Positions 55,204 through 64,000 of a stretch of DNA of 64,000 bases are shown here, piece after piece. Both the position numbers and the translations under genes were made by a program. The DNA is from Microbacterium schleiferi (GTDB lineage: Bacteria > Actinomycetota > Actinomycetes > Actinomycetales > Microbacteriaceae), in contig NZ_JAJGNI010000006.1 of the NCBI RefSeq assembly GCF_020781975.1, positions 1 through 64,000 of the forward strand, read 5' to 3'. Positions within the stretch are counted from its first letter, which is position 1. Every line of letters starts with the position of its first letter. The notes under the pieces were generated by a model that saw only the letters and a list, made by a program, of their open reading frames with translations, was not told the DNA's origin and ran no database searches.

Positions 55204-56106
55204 GTGGGCACACCACCCCGCACGTCGCGCGCGGATCATCGCGCGGATTCGCGACGGTCACGTCAGGCGTCTGGCCGCGCGCCTTCCTTCGCCGCGACGA
55301 TGCACGCGCTCGAAGAGATCGCGAGCACCGGCGGCCGCGTCTCGGTGTGCGTCACCGATCTTGATCGCGGGTCAGACCTCGTGCTGGGGGATGCCTTCAT
55401 CACCCTCCCGGTCGCTCAGCTCGGCATCGTTCCGCTGCTGGTCGAGACCTCGGCGGCGCTGGAGGCGGGCCGACTGGATCATACGGAGACGGTTTCGCGT
55501 CCACCCCGGGAGCAGCACATCTCGGCTGGGCTCTGGCGCCACTTTGCGACCGAGGACCTCGCGGTGTGCGATCTGGCTGTGCTGACGGCTGCGGCAGCGG
55601 ATCCGCTCGCGACCAATGCGCTCATCGACCTCGTGGGACTGGACCCCGTGCGAGAGCGGATTCAGCACCTCGGACTCACCCGAACTGCGCTGCTCGACCG
55701 TGTTCGCGAAGACCGGGGGCCCGATGATGCTCCTCACCTCGCGCTGTCCACGACCCGCGAGCTCACGTCATTGTTCTCGGCGCTCGCGAACGGTCGAGCG
55801 GTGTCGGCGTCGGTGAGCGCGCAGGTCATCGGCTGGCTTGCGCTGAACACGGACCTCGGCCTGGCTGCCGGCGCGACAGGCCTCGACCCCCTGGCCCACG
55901 GGGGCAGCGCAGACCAGTTGCTGCTGGTCAACAAGACCGGACGCGACCGCGGCATCCGGGCTGAAGCGGGGGTTCTTGCCGGGACGCGAGCAGGAGTCGC
56001 CTACGCGATGATCGTTCAGTTCGCGGAAGAGACCCCGCTTGACCGGCTTCGCGTGCACGACGCGTTCCGTGTCCTGGGTGCAGACCTCATGGAGGCCGTG
56101 CACTGA
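55204..56106 (+). CDS. Class-A beta-lactamase-like protein lacking catalytic Ser and Lys
   Basis: 300 aa. Alignment by eye to class A serine hydrolases is good: the helix normally reading A-S-x-x-K-V-P is AQLGIVPLLVE (71-81), so the nucleophile position is Gln72 and the Lys position Ile75. The usual SDN motif is ADP (132-134, followed by LATNALIDLVG), while KTG (244-246) is kept. No clear signal peptide. It probably lost hydrolase activity and serves another role. GGAAGG precedes GTG 55204; TAGAAT at 55167-55172 may be its -10. Confidence 0.8.
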   Translation: MGTPPRTSRADHRADSRRSRQASGRAPSFAATMHALEEIASTGGRVSVCVTDLDRGSDLVLGDAFITLPVAQLGIVPLLVETSAALEAGRLDHTETVSRPPREQHISAGLWRHFATEDLAVCDLAVLTAAAADPLATNALIDLVGLDPVRERIQHLGLTRTALLDRVREDRGPDDAPHLALSTTRELTSLFSALANGRAVSASVSAQVIGWLALNTDLGLAAGATGLDPLAHGGSADQLLLVNKTGRDRGIRAEAGVLAGTRAGVAYAMIVQFAEETPLDRLRVHDAFRVLGADLMEAVH

Positions 56107-56131
56107 GTCGCGCACCGAGACGCGACGGCGC

Positions 56132-56725
56132 TCACTCGCTGGGGTCGAGCTTGTCGACCAGTGCCAGACCGCGCTGGGCCCAGGCGATCTCACCCTTCGC
56201 GCGCTCGACGAGTCCCTCGTAGGTGAAGTGCTTGTACGCGACGATGCGTTCGTGCTCGTCGACAGGGGAGGCCTTCAGACGGCGCTCGAGCATGGGGTTT
56301 GGGGGATCGATGAGATCGATCTTGCGGATCTCGCCCTCCCACTGGGCCAGTTCGCTCTCCCACTGTTCGATGTGGCGGAGGAAGAACGCCCGCGCAGCAT
56401 CCGGTGATGCCGACTCCAAGTACGCGGCGCGCAAGTGGGCAGGGTCGCGTACGCGCTGGTACTCGAGAGGTGAAGCCATCCAGTCGAGGAACGCCTGGTT
56501 TCCGGCATCCGTGACGTGATACATGCGACGAGTGCCGCGCTCGCCGCGCGCCTGCTCCTCGGCCTCGACGAGGCCGTCGGCTTCCATCTTGCGCAGCTCG
56601 GGATAGATCTGCGAGTCCGGCGCATGCCAGACGTGGCCGACGGACTGGGTGAACTGCTTTGCCAGCTCGTACCCCGACAGCGGTCCGACCCGCAGCAGCG
56701 CGAGCAGCGCGTAGCGAAGGCTCAT
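56132..56725 (-). CDS. PadR family transcriptional regulator
   Basis: 197 aa. N-terminal winged helix: LRYALLALLRVGPLSGYELA, PDSQIYPELRKMEADGLVEA and the wing RGERGTRRMYHVTDAGNQAF. The C-terminal half is the Vir_act_alpha_C-type helical dimerisation domain. PadR regulators often respond to phenolic acids, and this one directly follows the ligM-like gene, so a methoxylated aromatic is a reasonable ligand. GAAGGAG precedes ATG 56725. Confidence 0.92.
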   Translation of the reverse strand: MSLRYALLALLRVGPLSGYELAKQFTQSVGHVWHAPDSQIYPELRKMEADGLVEAEEQARGERGTRRMYHVTDAGNQAFLDWMASPLEYQRVRDPAHLRAAYLESASPDAARAFFLRHIEQWESELAQWEGEIRKIDLIDPPNPMLERRLKASPVDEHERIVAYKHFTYEGLVERAKGEIAWAQRGLALVDKLDPSE

Positions 56726-56773
56726 CGGGCCACTCCTTCCGGTCGAATCCGCTCCCGTGATGCTACCGATACG

Positions 56774-56846
56774 CCGCGAGACTGCATCCGCGCCGCGAGA
56801 CAGCGTGTTGCGTGTGCTGTCTCGCGGGCAGGATGCAGTCTCGCGG
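56774..56846. repeat. Large nested inverted repeat between ligM-like and padR genes
   Basis: Outer arms CCGCGAGACTGCATCC (56774-56789) and GGATGCAGTCTCGCGG (56831-56846); inner arms CCGCGAGACAGC (56793-56804) and GCTGTCTCGCGG (56816-56827). Both are perfect and each arm starts with CCGCGAGAC, so the unit is also repeated within each arm. Can fold into a 28-bp stem with an 11-base loop. It may end the metF-purU-ligM transcript or act as an operator for PadR. Confidence 0.85.
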
Positions 56847-56858
56847 GTTACGGGCCTA

Positions 56859-59178
<2,320 letters not shown>

Positions 59179-59197
59179 GGCGTCAAGTCCTCCCCGC

Positions 59198-60067
59198 TCA
59201 CTTCGCGATGAAGTCGCGGGCCCACGTCGCCGTGGCCTCGAGACCGCCGAACGTGTACATGTGCAGCTTCACAGCGCCCACCGAAGGGTCAGCGTCGAAC
59301 AGCGCGGCGAGATCGGAAACGAACTTGTCAGGTCCCGCGGAACCCATCAGGTTCGTGAGGGAGAACCCGTACTTTTTCACGATCATCGCGTTGGCTCCCA
59401 CGCCGAAGCGCGACGCGAACGAGATGAGGCGCTTGATGCCGGCGGGGCCGGGCGTGCCGAGGCGGATCTGGGTGTCGATGCCGCGGTCGCGAACACCCTT
59501 GATCCACGCCATCACCGGGTCGGTGTCGAAGCTGAACTGGGTGAGGATCACGGCATCCAGGCCGGCATCCTTCAGGGCGGCAGATTTGTCTTCGAGGTGC
59601 TGCCACAGGACGTCGGTGGCGATGTCGGGGTGGCCCTCGGGGTAGCCGGCGATCGACACCTCCTTGACGCCGTACTGCTGCAGGACTCCCGAACGGATCA
59701 TCGTCAGCGCGTCGGGGTAGGGGCCCTCCGGCGTCGCGGGGTCGCCGCCGACCGCGAACACGTGCTCGGTGGCGCCGATCTCGGCAAGTGCGCTGAGGAA
59801 TTCCTCGAGCTGCGCCTGGGATGCGATGCGGCGCGCAGAGATGTGCGGGACGGGGACGAACCCGAGCTCTTTGACGGCCTTGGCTGCAGCTACCCGCATC
59901 GGCAGGTCTTCGTTCCCGAGGAAGGTCACGTTGACCTTCGTCCCGGCCGGGATGAGCGAGGCGGCCTCGGTGAGACCGACGACGTCCTTCTCTTTTCCGG
60001 TGATCTCGAGGGAGTAGCCCTCGACGAGACGTTTGGCCGACTCGGTCGTCGGTGTGGCGTGTGCCAT
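59198..60067 (-). CDS. metF: Methylenetetrahydrofolate reductase
   Basis: 289 aa, FAD TIM barrel. KVNVTFLGNEDLPMRVAAAK, FVPVPHISARRIASQAQLEE, VFAVGGDPATPEGPYPDALT, and ILTQFSFDTD (Gln and Asp of the folate/FAD site). It links 5,10-methylene-THF and 5-methyl-THF; next to a ligM-like gene it would run in the oxidising direction. ATG 60067 follows GGAAAGGA. First gene of metF-purU-ligM. Confidence 0.9.
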   Translation of the reverse strand: MAHATPTTESAKRLVEGYSLEITGKEKDVVGLTEAASLIPAGTKVNVTFLGNEDLPMRVAAAKAVKELGFVPVPHISARRIASQAQLEEFLSALAEIGATEHVFAVGGDPATPEGPYPDALTMIRSGVLQQYGVKEVSIAGYPEGHPDIATDVLWQHLEDKSAALKDAGLDAVILTQFSFDTDPVMAWIKGVRDRGIDTQIRLGTPGPAGIKRLISFASRFGVGANAMIVKKYGFSLTNLMGSAGPDKFVSDLAALFDADPSVGAVKLHMYTFGGLEATATWARDFIAK

Positions 60068-60117
60068 GGCGAGTGGTCCTTTCCGCTGCCAGGAGTGCGT
60101 CGTTGCAGTCTGCAGCA

Positions 60118-60146
60118 ATTTTACCTATGGGCATAGGCAATGTCTA
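60118..60146 (-). promoter_or_regulatory. metF operon promoter with palindrome in the spacer
   Basis: Read on the minus strand: TAGACA (-35, 60146-60141), a 17-base spacer and TAAAAT (-10, 60123-60118), both 5 of 6 to consensus. The spacer holds CCTATG-GG-CATAGG (60124-60137), a perfect 6-bp-arm palindrome. A dimeric repressor there would block polymerase. The MarR gene 77 bases away is the best candidate. Confidence 0.8.
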
Positions 60147-60158
60147 GAGGTACGAAAG

Positions 60159-60201
60159 CGAGGAGGGGATACCCGACGCCCGGTCGGATATCCCCTCCTC
60201 G
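60159..60201 (-). terminator. Terminator hairpin after the MarR gene
   Basis: Perfect 13-bp arms CGAGGAGGGGATA (60159-60171) and TATCCCCTCCTCG (60189-60201), 17-base loop. Lies between the marR stop and the metF promoter on the minus strand and separates the two transcripts. Confidence 0.8.
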
Positions 60202-60213
60202 GGAAGGCGCCGC

Positions 60214-60723
60214 TCAGCGCGCTCGGCTCGCGGCGGTCTCGTTCTCGAGGATCTGCAGCTCGCGCGCGTCGACGAGCATCCGCTGCAGCAGAGCATTGAG
60301 GCTCGTGATCTCGTCGGGTGAGAGGTGGGCGAGGATGATGTCCTGGCCCCTCATCGAGATCGGCAGCATGTCGTCGTGCATCTGGACGCCCTCGGTCGTC
60401 AGATACATCGGCCGGGATCCTCGCGGGCCGTCCAGCAGCACGATCAGGTCACGGCCCACGAGCGTGTTGACGCTCTTGGAGACCACTGCCTTGTTGACGC
60501 CGATGAACTCGGAGACCTCTGTCGCGGAGAATCCCGGGTTGAGCGCCAGGACCGAGATCACGCGCCAGTCGTTGGTGCCGAGGCCGAAACGGCGTCTCAG
60601 CTCGTTCGATTCTCGCCACACCAGAGCATTGGACAGCAGCGCGAGCAGGCGCGGCGTGAAGTTATCGGGGTCGACGGTGTTCTGAAGTGGTTCCCACTGG
60701 ATGCGTTGATCGAGCCGGTCCAT
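60214..60723 (-). CDS. MarR family transcriptional regulator
   Basis: 169 aa. MarR winged helix with NDWRVISVLALNPGFSATEV, SEFIGVNKAVVSKSVNTLVG (recognition helix) and wing RDLIVLLDGPRGSRPMYLTT. C-terminal helices give the dimer interface. GAAGGA precedes ATG 60723. Flanked by terminators, so it has its own transcript. Likely controls the metF-purU-ligM operon and perhaps the aldehyde dehydrogenase, with an aromatic compound as ligand (inference). Confidence 0.92.
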   Translation of the reverse strand: MDRLDQRIQWEPLQNTVDPDNFTPRLLALLSNALVWRESNELRRRFGLGTNDWRVISVLALNPGFSATEVSEFIGVNKAVVSKSVNTLVGRDLIVLLDGPRGSRPMYLTTEGVQMHDDMLPISMRGQDIILAHLSPDEITSLNALLQRMLVDARELQILENETAASRAR

Positions 60724-60779
60724 GTGGTCCTTCGCGCGTCGGGATCTGAGTCTGGTCGGGTTGGGAGTGACAGTAGTAG

Positions 60780-60820
60780 ACGATCGGGGTCGCGCGAGGA
60801 ATCTGCCCGACCCCGATCGT
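60780..60820 (-). terminator. Terminator hairpin after aldehyde dehydrogenase
   Basis: Perfect 13-bp arms ACGATCGGGGTCG (60780-60792) and CGACCCCGATCGT (60808-60820) with a 15-base loop, 13 bases after the aldehyde dehydrogenase stop on the minus strand. Confidence 0.8.
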
Positions 60821-60832
60821 GTGAGGTGCTTC

Positions 60833-62329
60833 TTAGTGCGCCATCGCCGCGAGGGCTTCGGGGTCGATGGTTGCGATCGAGCGGGTGTCCTGGAACGCAC
60901 GGATGCCTTCGATACCCTGCTCGCGACCGATGCCGGACTGCTTCATGCCGCCGAACGGAGCACGCAGGTCGAGGCGGGTGGCGCCGTGGTCGTTGACCCA
61001 GACGTATCCGCACTCGAGCGCGCCTCCCACCCGCTGAGCAGCTTCGGGGCTTCCCGTCCACACCGACCCGCACAGGCCTGCCCAGGTGTCGTTGGCCAGG
61101 CGGATGGCGTCTTCTTCGGAGTCGAAGGGGATGATCGGGATGACGGGGCCGAACTGCTCCATGGTGACAACGCGCAGGTTCGGGTCGGGGTCTACCACGA
61201 TCGCCGGGCGCATGAAGTTGCCGCCCGCGAGCTCCCCACCGGGCAGCTCGCCGAACTCGCGCACGTCGGCGCCGGCATCCTTGGCCTCCTGGATGAGTTC
61301 CTCCACGAACGCTTTCTGCGCCGACGAGTGGAGCGGGCCCATCGTGGTCCCCTCATCGAGGCCGTACCCGATGACTGCCTTGCTCAGGCGGTCGGACAGA
61401 CCGTTCACGACCTCGTCGAGGCGCGAGCGGTGCACGTAGACGCGCTTGGCGTTCATGCAGATCTGGCCGGTGGTGTCGTAGATCGCGGCGTACAGGCGGT
61501 CAAGGTGGGTGTCGTCGATGACAGCGTCTTCGAGGAAGATCGCCGCGTCGTTGCCGCCCAGTTCCAGGGTGACCCGAGTGAGCGTCTTCGAGGCCATCTC
61601 CATCATCCGCTTGCCGCCGTTCACCGATCCGGTGAAGCAAACCTTTGCGATGTCGGTGTTCTGAATCAGGCCCGACATGTTCTCGTCCTTGCCGGTGACG
61701 ATGTTCAGCACCCCGGGCGGGAGCTTCTCTGCTACGCGCTGCACGAGCTTGGCGGTGGCAAGCGGCGCGGTCAGCGGCGGCTTGACGATCGCCGTGTTCC
61801 CGGCCAGCAGCGCGTGCGGAAGGGCTGCGCCCAGGATCGCGATCGGCCAGTTGAACGGGACGATGATCGTGGTCACACCCAGCGGCTGGTACGACACCTT
61901 CGTGTCGACGGGGATCGCGCCGGGCACCGCGGGGAGGGTGTGGTCGGTGTCGACCTCGTCGGCGAGCATGAGAGCAAGGTTCCAGCGGATCTCGAACACG
62001 AGTGCGTCGACCCACGCCTCGAAGCGGACCTTGCCGTTCTCTTGCGAGAGGATCGCCGCGTCCTCGTCACGGTCATCCGCGATACCGGCGATCGCCTCGG
62101 CCATCAGGCGTGCGCGCTCTTTCGCGCCCAGAGCCGCCCACGCCGGAAAAGCCTCTTTCGCGGCAGCAACCGCGTCGGCGACGTCCTGCGTCGAAGCGGA
62201 CGCGGCCTCGCCGACAACCGCGCCCGGCTTTCCCGGGTCCGCGATCTTCAGCGTCTCGTCGGTGAACCGTTCGGTTCCCCCGATGAACAGACCGGTCCGT
62301 ACACCAGCCTGCGTCAACGTGTCAGACAT
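60833..62329 (-). CDS. Aldehyde dehydrogenase family protein
   Basis: 498 aa. NAD(P)-binding VPFNWPIAILGAALPHALLA, catalytic Glu in TLELGGNDAAIFLE and catalytic Cys in TTGQICMNAKRVYV; both intact. It oxidises an aldehyde to an acid. Placed next to C1/aromatic genes it may act on an aromatic aldehyde such as vanillin; a succinate-semialdehyde or aliphatic substrate is also possible. ATG 62329 follows AGAGG and GCAGG. The upstream Met codons lie in a poorly conserved stretch. Confidence 0.9.
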   Translation of the reverse strand: MSDTLTQAGVRTGLFIGGTERFTDETLKIADPGKPGAVVGEAASASTQDVADAVAAAKEAFPAWAALGAKERARLMAEAIAGIADDRDEDAAILSQENGKVRFEAWVDALVFEIRWNLALMLADEVDTDHTLPAVPGAIPVDTKVSYQPLGVTTIIVPFNWPIAILGAALPHALLAGNTAIVKPPLTAPLATAKLVQRVAEKLPPGVLNIVTGKDENMSGLIQNTDIAKVCFTGSVNGGKRMMEMASKTLTRVTLELGGNDAAIFLEDAVIDDTHLDRLYAAIYDTTGQICMNAKRVYVHRSRLDEVVNGLSDRLSKAVIGYGLDEGTTMGPLHSSAQKAFVEELIQEAKDAGADVREFGELPGGELAGGNFMRPAIVVDPDPNLRVVTMEQFGPVIPIIPFDSEEDAIRLANDTWAGLCGSVWTGSPEAAQRVGGALECGYVWVNDHGATRLDLRAPFGGMKQSGIGREQGIEGIRAFQDTRSIATIDPEALAAMAH

Positions 62330-62656
62330 CCTGCACCTCTCTGTGTGTTGTCTTCCTGATTTCGGATGCCGTAGCACCCTCCCCGCGCCGGGCGGCGCGA
62401 GTCCATTGTGCAGCGCCGTCGTGGCGTTGGTAACCGTCTTCGGACAATTCGGATGCCGCGGGAGACGTCCGACCATGCCGTGCACCCAATCACCAGGATG
62501 ACGCTTCAACGAGTTTAGGTGCATTCCTGTTTACTTGTAAATGAGTTTGTGTTAGCGTCACTGCGTCGCCCCGGCTGAGCCGGTGGCCACCCGAACGAGA
62601 GTCGATGATGACCCCCGCGGTCCGTCGCTCTCCTGTCATCGATGAGGAGGCATGTG
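62330..62656. promoter_or_regulatory. 327-base gene-free divergent region with operator and promoter
   Basis: No believable gene. The clearest signal is on the plus strand: TTTACT (62530-62535), 17 bases, TAGCGT (62553-62558). The -35 is embedded in TTTAC-TT-GTAAA (62530-62541), a palindrome with perfect 5-bp arms, typical of MarR/GntR-size operators. It is A/T-rich for this genome and drives the chimeric ORF; AGGAGG at 62645-62650 is that ORF's Shine-Dalgarno. Confidence 0.65.
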
Positions 62657-63433
62657 ATGGGTCGAACGTCCCCTGTAGCGCAGGAGCGTCGGAGCGTCGA
62701 GGAACTCGAGGATCTCGCTTTCGAGCTTCGTCAGAAGCTCCTGAACCTGTGCGGTACGTACGAGGGAGCAGTGCACATCGGCGGTGATCTGTCCTCTGCC
62801 GACATCTTCACCGTGCTGTTCGAGTACGGACTTAATGTCGACCCCACCAACCTCGCCAATCCGACCCGCGATCGGTTCGTCCTCAGCAAGGGTCACGCCG
62901 CTGTCGCGATGTACATCGCGATGGCGATCGATGAGGTACAGCGCGATCGGGTACACGCCCTGGTGATGGATGCCGTCGCAAGCGGCGCCGAGCTGCGCGC
63001 GGGCGGCACCTACGAGGACCTGTTCTACCGACCGACAGTGCTCGCGAACACGCCCGCAGAAGCGCCCGCCTACTGCGAAGAAGTCTTCGGACCCGTCGCG
63101 TCGGTGGTGAAGTTCTCGACCGACGAGGAGGCCGTGGCGCTCGCGTCGGCGACCGACTACGGCCTGTCCCTCGGCATCGTCACCAAGGACGCGCTCGCGG
63201 GGTGGGACCTCGCACAGCAGATCCCGACCGGGATCGTGCACATCAACGATCAGACCGTGAACGACGAGGCCAACACGCCCTTCGGCGGAACCGGAGCATC
63301 CGGCACGGGCTCACGCCACGGAGGTGCCCAGGCCAACATCGATGCCTTAACCGAGACTCGGTGGATCACGATGCGCCGAGAGCCGTATCCTGTGCGCCCA
63401 GGCCGATCTTCTTCAGGGGGCCGCTGCGGGTGA
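62657..63433 (+). CDS. Chimeric ORF: transketolase N-terminus fused in frame to aldehyde dehydrogenase C-terminus (probable pseudogene)
   Basis: 258 aa. Residues 1 to about 90 match the start of the split transketolase N-terminal subunit: ELRQKLLNLCGTYEGAVHIG, then DIFTVLFEYGLNVDP and RFVLSKGHAAVAMYIAMA, with the ThDP-site Gly-His. At about 62927 it changes to the last third of an aldehyde dehydrogenase: DEVQRDRVHALVMDAVASGA, GGTYEDLFYRPTVL, FGPVASVVKF and HINDQTVNDEANTPFGGTGA. Catalytic Cys and Glu of the dehydrogenase are missing, as is most of the ThDP domain. The end (63393-63433) reads through into the opposing gene. Promoter and AGGAGG are intact. Activity is unlikely. Confidence 0.85.
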   Translation: MGRTSPVAQERRSVEELEDLAFELRQKLLNLCGTYEGAVHIGGDLSSADIFTVLFEYGLNVDPTNLANPTRDRFVLSKGHAAVAMYIAMAIDEVQRDRVHALVMDAVASGAELRAGGTYEDLFYRPTVLANTPAEAPAYCEEVFGPVASVVKFSTDEEAVALASATDYGLSLGIVTKDALAGWDLAQQIPTGIVHINDQTVNDEANTPFGGTGASGTGSRHGGAQANIDALTETRWITMRREPYPVRPGRSSSGGRCG

Positions 63434-64000
63434 ACCCGGGCATCCCGTCCTCAACGACGAGGAGGCTGAATCCGTCTCGACCGGCGTCGGCATCCGTTCG
63501 AGCGACGACGATCACGAAATCGGCGAGGAGACCGTTGGAGATGAAGGTCTTCGCTCCGTTGAGCACGAAGTCGTCACCGTCGGGTCGTGCGGTAGTCGCG
63601 ATGGATGCCAGGTCTGAGCCGGTTCCGGGCTCTGTCATCGCGATAGCGCCGATCTTCTCGCCAGCCACCAGGGGAGTGAGCCACCTGTCGTTCTGCTCGT
63701 CGGAGCCGAAGGCGATGAGGTAGGGCGCGATGAGGTCATTGATGCCGCACAGCGACATCGACACCGCTGTCGCGCCGGCGGTAGCGAGCTCCTCGATCAT
63801 GATCGCGTTGTAGCGGAAATCGTCGACGTCCCCGCCTCCGTTGCTAGCCGGGGCCGAGATTCCGAGCAGTCCGGTCTCGCCAGCCTTCGCGAAGAGGGTC
63901 CGATCGACGCGTCCGGCTTCTGTCCAGGCATCCAGGTGGGGCGACACCTCGCGCTGGACGAACCGGCGAACGGTGTCTCGGAAGTCGGCGTGAGACTCGT
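63366..64000 (-). CDS. Acyl-CoA dehydrogenase, C-terminally truncated, 5' end beyond window
   Basis: About 211 residues visible; the frame stays open to the window edge (FRDTVRRFVQREVSPHLDAW near the N-terminus). The FAD/substrate region is good: GAIAMTEPGTGSDLASIATT, VLNGAKTFISNG and PLKKIGLGAQDTA. It then stops after four unrelated residues, so the C-terminal helical domain with the catalytic Glu (about 165 aa) is lost. The break coincides with the end of the aldehyde dehydrogenase fragment on the other strand. Non-functional as it stands. Confidence 0.85.
   Translation of the reverse strand, partial: ESHADFRDTVRRFVQREVSPHLDAWTEAGRVDRTLFAKAGETGLLGISAPASNGGGDVDDFRYNAIMIEELATAGATAVSMSLCGINDLIAPYLIAFGSDEQNDRWLTPLVAGEKIGAIAMTEPGTGSDLASIATTARPDGDDFVLNGAKTFISNGLLADFVIVVARTDADAGRDGFSLLVVEDGMPGFTRSGPLKKIGLGAQDTALGAS

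Overview
The window is high-GC DNA with the gene content and promoter style of an actinobacterium. The best fit is Microbacteriaceae, probably Microbacterium or a close relative: an HspR/HAIR-controlled dnaK operon, a bifunctional dCTP deaminase/dUTPase, F420-type luciferase-like oxidoreductases, and many genes whose start codon lies 6-7 bases after a TAnnnT -10 box (leaderless style). This is an inference from families and signals; no 16S gene is present. Most of the window is ordinary chromosome with short operons on both strands.

Layout. 0-2.5 kb: tRNA-Gly(CCC) with a duplicated 3' end, dcd, and two divergent His/Gly-rich MarR-like regulators sharing an operator-rich intergenic region. 2.6-7.1 kb: an MFS transporter, a KhtTU-like cation/proton antiporter pair, a membrane protein and a GNAT acetyltransferase. 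7.1-11.3 kb: dnaK-grpE-dnaJ-hspR with a HAIR operator on the promoter; a second HAIR precedes clpB at 23.2 kb, so one repressor probably controls both loci. 11.3-17.2 kb: mainly membrane proteins (DUF998-like, ClC, K+ channel, AI-2E family, GAP family). 17.4-23 kb: two GT4 glycosyltransferases, a 38-aa membrane protein, a GlxA-type AraC regulator, a lipoprotein and a DUF2254 protein. 25.5-31 kb: nitroreductase, LLM oxidoreductase, RraA-like protein, zwf, GH15 hydrolase. 31-35 kb: a two-component system followed by an ABC-2 exporter. 35-39 kb: a type III PKS, methyltransferase and FAD monooxygenase operon facing a UbiA prenyltransferase, probably making a phenolic lipid or quinone. 39-46 kb: xth, pntAB, pyrE, HAD phosphatase, SDR. 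46-48.3 kb: mntH-mntR with a perfect palindrome on the mntH promoter. 48.3-56.1 kb: SpoU methyltransferase, FBP-domain protein, PPOX protein, MATE exporter, second ClC, M13 peptidase, and a class-A beta-lactamase-like protein lacking its catalytic serine and lysine.

The most unusual part is 56-64 kb. metF-purU-ligM form an operon that fits tetrahydrofolate-dependent O-demethylation of methoxylated aromatics with recycling of the C1 unit to formate. It is flanked by PadR and MarR regulators and an aldehyde dehydrogenase. Next to it three truncated genes are joined: the N-terminus of a transketolase runs in frame into the C-terminal third of a second aldehyde dehydrogenase, whose end abuts an acyl-CoA dehydrogenase on the other strand that lacks its C-terminal domain. 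This looks like a rearrangement scar in a catabolic island, or an assembly join; the sequence alone cannot say which.
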